From assembly GCF_964199755.1 (NCBI RefSeq), contig NC_133929.1:3055806-3119805 (forward strand): a DNA stretch of 64,000 bases, read 5' to 3'. This DNA is from Larus michahellis. Lineage: Eukaryota > Chordata > Aves > Charadriiformes > Laridae. The position numbers and the translations under genes were made by a program. The notes below the pieces were generated by a model that was not told the origin of the DNA, did not search any database, and was given only the letters and a program-made list of their open reading frames with translations. Positions 55,424 to 64,000 of the stretch are shown here, one piece after another (the first letter of the stretch is position 1; each line of letters begins with the position of its first letter).

Positions 55424-57170
55424 CACTAGAGCATGCCCTGAAGTGCCACATCTAGACGTTTCTTAAACACCTCTAGGGCTGGTGACTCAACCCCCTCCCT
55501 GGGCAGGCTGTTCCAGTGCCTGACCACTCTTTCAGTAAAGTAATTCTTCCTGATATCTAACCTAAACCTCCCCTGCTGCAGCTTCAGACCATTTCCTCTG
55601 GTCCTGTCATTATTCACCTGGGAGAAGAGGCCACCACCCACCTCTCTCCACCCTCCTTTCAGGTAGTTGTGGAGGGCAATGAGGTCTCCCCTCAGCCTCC
55701 TCTTCTCCAAGCTAAACATGCCCAGCTCCCTCAGCCTCTCCTCATATGCCCTGGTCTCCAGACCCCTCTCCAGCCTGGTAGCTCTGCTCTGGACACGCTC
55801 CAGCACCTCAATGTCCCTCTTGTACAGAGGGGCCCAGAACTGAACACAGCACTCGAGGTGAGGCCTCACCAGTGCCGAGTACAGAGGCACCATCACTCCC
55901 CTGCTCCTGCTGGCCACGCTGTTCCTGATACAAGCCAGAATGCTGTTGGCCTTCTTGGCCCCCTGGGCACACTGCTGGCTCATGTTAAGCTGGCCGTCCA
56001 CCAGCACCCCCAGGTCCTTTTCTGCCAGGCAGCTTTCCAGCCACTCTGCCCCAAGCCTGTAGCGTTGCTTGGGGTTGTTGTGACCGAAATGCAGGACCCG
56101 GCACTTGGCCTTATTAAACCTCACACAGTTGGCCTTGGCCCATCGATCCAGCCTGTCCAGGTCCCTCTGTAGAGCCTTCCTACCCTCAAGCAGATCAACA
56201 CTCCCACCTAGTTTGGTGTCGTCTGCAGACTTACTGAGGGTGCACTCAGTCCCCTCATCCAGATCATTGATAAAGATATTAAACAAAACCGGCCCCAAAA
56301 CTGAGCCCTGAGGGACACCACTGGTGACCGGCCACCAAGAGGATTTCACCCCATTAATCCCAACTCTGGGCACGGCCATCCAGCCAGTTTTTAACCCAGC
56401 GAAGAGTACGCTTGTCTGTGCCATGATTCGCCAGCTTCTCCAGGAGAATGCTGTGGGGGACGGTGTCAAAGGCCTTACCAAAGTCCAGATAGACAACGTC
56501 CACAGCCTTCCCCGCATCCAGAAGGCGGGTCACATGGTCATAGAAGGAGATCAGGTTGGTTAAGGAGGACCTCCCTTTCCTAAACCCGCGCTGGCTGGCC
56601 CTGATCCCTTGGCTGCCCTGCACTTGCCGTGAGAGCTCACTCGAGATGATCCTCTCCGTGATCTTCCCTGGTACCGAGGTCAGGCTGACAGGCCTGTAGT
56701 TCCCCGGATCCTCCTTCCGACCCTTCTTGTAGATGGGCATCACATTAGCCACCCTCCAGTCATCTGGTACCTCCCCTGTTGACCAAGACTGTTGATAAAT
56801 GATGGAGAGGGGCTTGGTGAGCTCTCCCGCCAGCTCCCTGAGTACTCTTGGGTGAATCCCATCCGGCCCCATCGACTTATGTGCGTCTAGGTGCAGAAGC
56901 AGATCATTGACTACTTCCTCCTGGATTATGGGTGGGTTGTTCTGCTCTCCATCCTTATCTTCCAGCTCCGGAGGCTGAACACCCTGGGGACAGCTGGTCT
57001 GACTACTGAAGACGGAGGCAAAGAAGGCATTCAGTATCTCAGCCTTCACCTCGTCCTTGGTTGCAGCTTTCCCCCCCGGCATCCAGTAAGGGATGGAGAT
57101 TCCCCCTGGCTCTCTTTCTGTTGATGTATTTATAAAAGCTTTTTTTGTTGTCCTTAATGTTAGTGGCCAA
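55424..57170 (-). mobile_element. CR1 LINE, long copy with reverse transcriptase
   Basis: Minus-strand translation from about 57160 to 55426 covers most of the CR1 reverse transcriptase: [60 protein letters not shown], then a frame break near 56400-56350, then [28 protein letters not shown] (the usual FADD motif with Ser at the first position), and the C-terminus to ALQGML. The C-terminal frame is open for 363 codons. It is the longest CR1 in the window and sits between the two TMEM8 gene halves. Confidence 0.93.
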
Positions 57171-57269
57171 GTTGAGCTCCAGCTGGGCTTTTGCCTTCCT
57201 AATTTTCTCTCTGTATAACCTAATGAGAGTTAGTAGGAGGGGAAGAGGGGAAGTAGGAGGGGAAGAGAG

Positions 57270-58060
57270 CGGCCGGGAACTCCATGGCCCCCGGGGGCGC
57301 TGGTACTGGGCTGGGGGCACAGAGGGAGAGGCCGGGCCGGGAAGCGGGGGCGGGGCGGGGACAGTCACCAGCCGGTGCCCGCGCGAGAAGGGCGCCGCCA
57401 CCGGAACTACCGCCGCGTCGCGCAGCTAGCGATGCGCACCAATCAGCACCCGGGCACGGAGCGGGACCAGAGCGGCGCCGCCGGCAGAGTGCCGCGGAAT
57501 ACTACCGTTCCCCTGGAGTCCGGCGGGAGCGCACACGCTTCCGCCGCCGGGACCCGGGCGAACCGCGGGGACTGGAGCAGGATCGGGACCGAGAGCGGGG
57601 GGCGCCGCGAGGGAGTGTGACCAAGACCGAGAAAGGGAACGGTTCGGGGCTGCCACGGGATCGGACCGGGACCGGACCCGCGGGAGCCCGGGGGACCATG
57701 CCGGGACCGTGTCGGATCAGGGAGAGCCGCGTGGAGCGGAACAAGCCCAGGGGGAGCCGCAGGGAGAGGCCCACATCGGGACGGAGGGGAGCCACGCGGA
57801 TCTTCCCGGGACCAGGGAGATCCGTGGGGACCGGACCGGGACCAGAGGGAGCTGCGGGCCCCGGGACGGCACCGGGACGGTCCGGATAGGGACCGGACTG
57901 GTCCGGGACCGGCACTGGGGGAGCCATCGGGACCGGACCACACCGGGGGGCGGGCAGGCGTGGGCATTGTCTCCCCCTTCTCGCCCCCAGGCCGGTCAGA
58001 GGGGAAACGCCCTCCGTGGCCCGCCTGGCCCTGGTGCTGCGTGGCCGGAGCCACCTGGTT
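57270..58060. promoter_or_regulatory. CpG-rich block of unclear ownership
   Basis: Very high GC and CpG density, with repeated GGGACCGGACCGGG-like words between about 57540 and 57930. Open frames on both strands are composition artefacts rich in Arg, Gly and Pro. It could be the promoter of an unannotated transcript or of the minus-strand TMEM8B short form 2 kb away, or a GC-rich minisatellite. No exon was recognised. Confidence 0.45.
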
Positions 58061-59100
58061 TGCAGGGAACCGCCGTGGCCGTGACTTGTGATGGAGGGGT
58101 CTGCCGTGCCCCAGGAGGCAGTAGGGTGCCTGGGGGCTGCACAGTCATGGGTCATCCTGCGTACCTGGGGGATGCTGGGCCACAGGGCAGCTCCTGAAGG
58201 GTTGGGGAATGTAGGACTGTTCCAGTCCCCCCAGCTCACCCTGCCCTTCCCATGTGACCCCACGCCAGCTTGGCCCCAGGGACCCCCCTCTTGCCCTGTC
58301 TCTGGTGCCTCTTCCTCCCCCCGGGGCAGCTGCAGGGTCCCTATGAGGGTCCCACCTAGCCCAGCACCCCTATGGGTACCCATAGCCAGCAGTGTCGCTC
58401 ACAGGGAATGGGTCTTTGTCCCATGGAGCTCCAGTGGGACCCTGGAGCCTTTGGGGAGTATCTTGGGGAGGACAGGCTCCCCTGTTCCCTTCCCAAGGAG
58501 AGAAGGACCAGGTTGCTCCTGGAAGGACCACAGGCCTCATACAGTCTCTGTACCAGAGCCACCCGCCCTGGAGCCATGCCAAGGGCAGAGCTGCCTACCT
58601 GGGAGGTCTGCACTGGGGAGGGGACCCCCAGCCATGCCTGGAGGGGGACTGTGATCTGGGGAGGCTGCTGAGCAGTCGGGCTGAACTGCCAGGGGCAGCT
58701 GCTTCCCTGCACAGCTCCTAGGGTGCTCTGTGATGGGGGCATGGGATGGGAGCAGGGCTGGCGCAAGGCAGAGCACTCCCAGGAGTGGGGCTGTGCCCAC
58801 GAGTCACCCACCTGCCTCTGCCATGGCCAAGGAGGATGGTGATCTCAGGGGACTTCGGGGAAGATGTCAGGGGAGTTTGGGGAAGTGCGTTGAGATCGTT
58901 TCCAGTCAGGATGCCCTCATCCCTGCAGGCGGTGCCCAAACCACCTCTCCCAGACACTTCTATAAGATAAATATTCTAATTTATTATAATAAGATGGTAG
59001 CTGCTGTTTGAAAACCATGCAGCCCCATTAAACAGCCCCCATAGGTAGCCCTCACTGCCTCCCATCCACTCTCCACAGAACACCCCATTTGCCCACAGCG
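58061..59100. other. intergenic, nothing recognised
   Basis: GC-rich sequence without recognisable exon, repeat or RNA gene. Confidence 0.45.
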
Positions 59101-59109
59101 TTGTAGCCC

Positions 59110-59455
59110 CCTTGTCCCCCTACATCCCAGCCCCACAGCCCCTTTCACCTATGTCCCGTGCCCCCCTTGTAGCCTGGCCCCATGGCTACCCGCATCCCAA
59201 CTCCATGTCCCCTGTTCCTCAGCCCTATGTCCCTGGCCTCAGCTTGTGCCACTGTCCCCCAGTCCATATCCCTGTCCCCAGCCTGTATCCTTGTCCCGAG
59301 CCCCAGGTCTCTGTCCTCCAGCCTGTGTCCCTGTCCCCAAGCCCTGTATCCCTCCCCCAGACCGTGTCTCTGTCCCCAGCCTATATCCTTGTCCCCAGCC
59401 CTAGGTCCCTGTCCCCCAGCCCGTATCCCCGTCCCTGCCCGTGTGCCTGTCCCCC
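59110..59455 (+). repeat. pyrimidine-rich imperfect tandem repeat
   Basis: Repeats of about 20-25 bp built from CCTGTCCCCAGCC and GTATCCCTGTCCCC words run almost without break up to the CpG-rich promoter at 59.5 kb. The strand is strongly C/T-biased. Confidence 0.75.
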
Positions 59456-59770
59456 GGTGCCCCGAGCAGCGGCGGGACCACCCCGGGAAGAACGGGGCGC
59501 TGACGCCGGCGAGTGTCGCATGTCGGGGCCAATGGTCTCGCAGGGGCGGGGCGGATGACGTCATGGGCGCCGGTGCGCGGCGGGGCTGCTGCCGGTGCGC
59601 GGCGGGGCTGCTGCCAGCGCGCGCCCCACGGAAGCCGGCGCGGTGGCATGGACCGGCGGGACGGCAGGCAGCGGCGGCTGCTCGCCCCCCTCCTCCGCCT
59701 CTCCCTGCTGCTCCTGCCGCTCCGCCTCCTGCCGCCGCCCGCCGGTGAGTGCCGCGGGGCCGAGGGCGCG
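59456..59770 (+). promoter_or_regulatory. CpG-rich promoter and exon 1 region of the TMEM8-family gene
   Basis: Dense CpG sequence immediately around the first coding exon. A direct duplication GCGCGGCGGGGCTGCTGCC occurs at about 59575 and 59597. No TATA box was seen. Confidence 0.65.
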
Positions 59771-62700
59771 GGTGTGTGTGTGTGTGCGTGCAACGGGTGT
59801 GGGGCCCATATGCGACGGGGCACAGGGACGACTACGGGATGGGGTGTGCAGGAGTGCACATGCAACGGAGCTTGGGGTGCATGATCAATGGGGCAGAGAG
59901 TGCATGTACAATGGGGCACAGGAGTGCTTGTGCAATGGGAATGAGGTACAAACGCAATGGGGTGCAGGCTGCATATGCCATGGGGTGGGTGTCTGCATGC
60001 TGTGGGGCGTGGGGGGAGTGTGCAGTGGGGCACAGGGATGTGCTTTCGATTGGGTATGAGGTACACAAGCAATGGGATGTGGGATGTGCATGCAATGGAG
60101 CAGGGGGTGGGTGAGAATGGAGCATAGGGGTGTGTGTACAGTGGGGTACAGTGTCTGCCTGCTATGGGATGCAGGATGCACATGCAATGGGACATAGTGA
60201 GTCTGTGCAACAAGGTATGGGGTGCACATGCAATGGGGTTTGGGACACATATGCAACAAGGCACAGAGGTGTGCCCAGTTGGGTGTGGTGTGTGCGCAAT
60301 GGGGCGCGAGGTGCATGTGCAATGGGAAACAGAGATATGGGTGCAATGGGTTGTTTGCATAATGGGCCATGGAGATGCATGTGCAGAGGGTACCAGATGC
60401 TTATGCAATGGGGCACAAGGATGTACGTGCAGTGGGGCATGACTATAAGCATGTTGTGGGTCATGGGGTACCCATGCAGTGGGCACAGAGGTATGTGTGC
60501 CAGGAGGACGCAGGCAGTGCACATGCAATGGAACACCCGGGGGGGGGGCGGGCAGGTGCACGGGCAGTGGGTCCGGGAGGCTGCAGATGCAGCGGGTCCC
60601 CAGGGCAGAGGGCTGTGTGCATACAGTGGGGCAGCAGAGATGGACAGCCTGCAGAGAGGGGGATGTGCGTGCAGCGAGGCACTGGGATGTGCGGAGAACA
60701 CTCCGGCGGGACTATGTGAGGCGATGAGCATGCTATGGGGCACGGGAGCTGGCTTGGTGATGGGACTGCGGGGGGGCTACACGAGGGTGAGGGATCTCCT
60801 GGGGAGGGGGGCAGCTGGCCGGGGGCTGCCCGTGCCGCGGGGCCGGGCTGCAGGGCAGGGACCCCTATAGGGCAGCGGTGGGGCAACCGCGGGAGCTGTC
60901 CGCGGTGCTGTCCACCGGCCGCGACCTGGGGCTGCGGTCCCGGCGCGGGGTGGTCCCCCGGCTTCGGCTGCTGGCCTGGAGCAGAGGGGCACTTGCTTTC
61001 TCCCCTCTATGTATAGGAAATCCCCCTCCGTCCTCCAGCACCTTCCCCTGTGCCCTGGCCACACTGCCACGGGGCTTCAGTCTGACCCCTCTGCCTCCAG
61101 CTGGCTTCCCTTGCTTTGCCCCAGGTGAGCGGGCATGGGGAACCACACTGGGACCAGAAGGCTCCAAGTGCTTTCCCCCATGCCATCTCCTGGAATTGCG
61201 TTCAACATCCCCCCCTCCCTGGGGTCCTCTGCCAGGTCACTGTCCCCACGTGGGGAGGGGAGCTGTGGAATGGCTTGGTGGTTCATGGTGTGGAAATTGT
61301 GATCGGGTGCTCTTGCACTGAGACAGTTATTTCATGCCTGGCTTGTGTTGTCTGGCAGCAAAGGGGAGGGAGAGCTGTCTTTGTTCCAGGCAAGAAAGCA
61401 GATGAGTGTTAGTGTACAGCCAGCTGGGGCTGCACGCACGCAGCAGAAACACACATGCACACGCACGCATTCCCAGCCAGGTGCACACTGTGCAAAGCAG
61501 CCCTTCTCAGCTATCCCACTCCCCACTAGATGAATCCTCCTGGGCACAGCCCTGCTCCCAGACCATCCTCTGCTGTCATCCCTCTTGCCAGCAGCTTGTA
61601 GGGAGGTGCATCTCATCCTTGGTGCATCTCTAGGGAATAATGGATGGGTCTCCCAAGCTGGCACTGGGGAAGTGGGGAAGTGCGGCAATGGTAGGGTGAA
61701 GTTACAGCTGCTGTCTGGAGACCAGTTCTCCCTTGTCTCTGCTGTGCCAAGGAAGTGTCTGCCTCTCTGCTGCTGGAGCTCCTGGAAATCCCTAGAAATC
61801 AAACTGTTGGACAGTTGGGCAGGGAGATATGGCCCCAGTGAGTGCTGTGGGCTTGCAGGAAGTGTCTTGCAGGTATGGGGCTGTGCACAGCCACATGCAC
61901 CCATGCATGTGGGTGTGCACGCCTCCACTTTGCCGTGCATGCAGACAGCACCTATGTGTGCATATGTGCACATATATGTGCACCATTTCTCCTCTGCAAA
62001 CCACAGGAGAGCTGGGGGGCTCTGCAGGAAGTGCACTGCTTGCTCCTTCTTCTTGTGTCTCTAGGGTGTGACTCTGTGGTTTGTAATGGGCTCTGTGCTG
62101 AGCCTCCTCGGCAGGCAGAGAGAAGGGGGAAATCTGTGTGTCCCTGTGGGAGCTGACCTGTTGGGGCAGAGCTGGAGCCATGAGGAATGGCCCTTTATTA
62201 CAGGTAAAATGCAGGGAGCAGGTCCTCACTGAAGAGGACAATGAGTTGAAAGAGGTGGGCTGTACCTGGGCAGAGCCTGAGGCTCCTCAGGCTCCAGAGG
62301 ATGAGTGCCCACAGCTCCAGGAATTGGGCTTGAGGCAATGTTGAATCAGGCATGATGATGCAGACTGTGCCAGGGCTGGGAGATGCAGCTGGGACCGCTG
62401 ACATCATCCCTGGGGACACACTGAAATGTCACAGCCCCAGCCCCTCCTGCCTCTGGGTTGCTGGTTTTGGGGCATGTTCAGATCCTGGGTGGGCCTGGTC
62501 TGGGAGGGGTGCTGCACCCCCAGAGCCCCCCATCCTGCTGAGAGCCCCTTGGGTCTCCTCCACAGATGGGCTCTTCGTGACTGACTATTTCACCTGCACA
62601 CCACGCAAGCTCAGCCCCTTCCGCTCCTTTGCCAGCATTGAGCTCTTCCACTTCCACATCCCTGAGGATACAGTCATCGCTGTCTGGAACCTCATCACCT

Positions 62701-63902
62701 TCAAGGAGCAGGGTGGCACCTTTGGGGACCAATGCCCAGACCATAGCATCACCGTGTGAGTAAGCAGCCTGCCCTGTCTGTTTCCTTCCTGCCTCTGCCT
62801 GCCCCTGCTGCCCCCTGCCTGGACTTGCCTTGGAGCCTGCCTGCTCTTGTCTGCTTCTTGCACATGCACATGTGCATGTATGTACATGCATGCACACATA
62901 CAGAGGGGCACTCATACATACACATGCACATATATGCAGGTACACATGTGTGCACAGATGCATGCACACACATGCATATATGCACATATATTCACACACA
63001 CGCGCGTGCGTACGCACACTCACTCCCCATGATTCATCTTCCCAGGACAGTTGCAGGCTCCACTCTTTTGTGCATTTCATACATGAACAGTTTTTCTTGA
63101 ACACCCACCCAAGGAAGCTGACAATCTCCAGCAAGGTCCCAGCTTACAGATGACTTCCCCATCATGTCTTTGAGCTTCCTAATCGCATGGAGGACAGACC
63201 TCCACATGTAGGGCAGGCTGACTTTGCCATGATGCCCACCCTTCACCCTGCTAATTGCTGTCTTTCTTGCAGGTATTTCCGCTCAGGAGCTCCCTCCGTC
63301 ATTAACCCGCTGCACACGCACTTCCCCAGGGACACAGCTGTCCCTGGCTCCTTCACACTGACCCTCACCTGGACCCTGCCCAACCGCACCACAGAGGTGT
63401 TCAATGTCACCAGCCCGCTGCCTGGGGACTGGTTCCTGGCTGCCCACCTGCCCAAAGATGAGGGCAAGATCTCTGTCAAGGTGAAGGGTTTGGGGGGGAC
63501 TGTGGAGTGGCAGGGCTTGCTGCAGGGCTCTGCTGGGGCCTGACTGTCCTGGGCTGGCAGTGCCCAGGGCAGGTGTCCCAAGTGGGGCACATGGGGGGCA
63601 AGAGGACTACCACATCTCTTGGTGGGGGTCCTGGGCACATCTGGATGGAGGGCACCTGGGCAGACTGCACCCCAGCCCCTTGCTGCAGTGTGGGGTCAGC
63701 AGCTGGGGATTGGTGGCTCTGTGCGGCCATTCTCCCCCTGCTCCATGCTGACTGTCCTGCTGGTGCAGGGGCTCTACGAGGAGTGCCAGTATCTCTTCCA
63801 GCCACAGCTCATCGTGCAGCGCATGGTGAACATTGCCGTGCTGTACCCTGGTTACTTCACCAAGCAGAGCATGGCCCCCCACAACCACTCCTGCCTCTAC
63901 AA
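59648..63902 (+). CDS. TMEM8B: TMEM8-family gene, N-terminal exons, runs off the right edge
   Basis: Four exons: 59648-59744, 62566-62755, 63273-63480 and 63769-63902, with phases 1, 2, 0 and 2 all consistent. Exon 1 encodes a signal peptide (MDRRDGRQRR then a Leu-rich core, LLRLSLLLLPLRLL). Exons 2-4 encode an extracellular N-terminal region typical of PGAP6/TMEM8B (YFTCTPRKLSPFRSFASIEL, YFRSGAPSVINPL, LYEECQYLFQPQLIV, HNHSCLYK). The gene reads rightward and is incomplete at 64000. The content is what the minus-strand TMEM8B at 51-55 kb lacks, so the two may be halves of one gene separated by an inversion; it could also be a separate head-to-head paralogue. The symbol is therefore tentative. 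Confidence 0.8.
59745..62565 (+). other. intron 1 of the TMEM8-family gene
   Basis: Begins with a minisatellite-like array (59780-60540), then ordinary sequence with short TG-rich tracts near 61430 and 61900-61990. No exon was recognised. Confidence 0.7.
59780..60540 (+). repeat. degenerate minisatellite, TGCAATGGGGCACAGGG-type unit
   Basis: Words such as TGCAATGGGGCACA, ATGTGCAATGGG and GCATGCAATGGAGCA recur every 25-40 bp for about 760 bp. The spacing is irregular, so this is an old, diverged tandem array. It produces parallel spurious frames rich in Cys, Met and Trp. Confidence 0.8.
62856..63012. repeat. alternating purine-pyrimidine (CA/TG) microsatellite
   Basis: An almost unbroken run of ACATGCACATGTGCATGT-type dinucleotide steps ending in ACACACGCGCGTGCGTACG. 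It lies in the intron between exons 2 and 3 of the TMEM8-family gene and has the composition that favours Z-DNA. Confidence 0.8.
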
Positions 63903-64000
63903 GTGAGTGTGAGGGGGTCTCCTAAGGAGGAGGCATCCCCAGGGTAGGGAGCTTAGGGTGCCCTATCCCTCTGTCTTGCCTCCCCAGCCCCTCTGCACTG

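Noticed and set aside
57284-57889. 201-codon Arg/Gly/Pro-rich open frame
   Set aside because: Sits in the CpG-rich block; long frames occur there on both strands because stop codons are rare in such composition.
59401-60561. 386-codon open frame on the minus strand with His/Cys/Pro-rich repeats
   Set aside because: It is the reverse of the intron 1 minisatellite and the C/T repeat; low-complexity words in several frames give the same effect.
1-64000. CRISPR arrays, bacterial operons, tRNA or rRNA genes
   Set aside because: Spliced vertebrate genes and CR1/ERV repeats show this is a bird nuclear genome; no regularly spaced repeats or RNA-gene sequence were seen.

Overview
This looks like the nuclear genome of a bird. 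CR1 LINE tails are present at five places, ERVL-like proviruses and solo LTRs are dense, and the spliced host genes (RUSC2, TESK1, CD72, TMEM8B) are vertebrate genes that lie together on human 9p13.3, a region I recall as largely corresponding to the avian Z chromosome. I cannot name the species from the sequence alone.

Layout. Positions 1-7 kb hold the 5' coding part of RUSC2 on the minus strand (coding exons at 6883-4921, 2443-1655 and 1151-960; the RUN and SH3 exons should lie off the left edge). Positions 7-20.8 kb are intergenic, with a CR1 fragment at 7.2 kb, an LTR-like element with a tandem array at 11.8-12.8 kb, CR1 tails at 12.8-13.6 and 19.75-20.35 kb, and a solo LTR at 16.3-16.9 kb. 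TESK1 runs on the plus strand from a CpG-rich first exon at 20.84 kb through a compact kinase block at 27.4-29.9 kb to a final exon ending near 31.15 kb, with a poly(A) signal at 32.18 kb. The C-terminal exons of CD72 (coiled stalk plus C-type lectin domain) follow on the minus strand at 33.2-34.1 kb.

From 34.1 to 46.4 kb is a retroelement nest: a CR1 tail, then an old plus-strand ERVL-like provirus (34303-46407) split by a much younger minus-strand provirus of the same family (37177-43532). The inner copy has near-identical LTRs, a perfect 5-bp target duplication and an open pol frame of about 1050 codons. A third element at 47.4-49.6 kb joins a gammaretrovirus-like capsid fragment to an ERVL-like integrase fragment and ends in an unrelated LTR.

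From 51.2 to 55.0 kb lies the C-terminal half of TMEM8B on the minus strand (eight exons, EGF-like region plus multi-pass CREST hydrolase-type domain). After a CR1 (55.4-57.2 kb) and CpG-rich DNA, the N-terminal half of a TMEM8-family gene starts on the opposite strand at 59.65 kb and runs off the right edge. The two halves have the content of one TMEM8B gene broken by an inversion or an assembly error.

The host genes do not form a single pathway: RUSC2 is a vesicle-traffic adaptor, TESK1 a cofilin-directed kinase, CD72 a B-cell inhibitory lectin and TMEM8B a membrane protein of the PGAP6/myomaker superfamily. The final exon of TESK1 and the lectin exon of CD72 both carry reading-frame breaks that may be assembly errors or real lesions.
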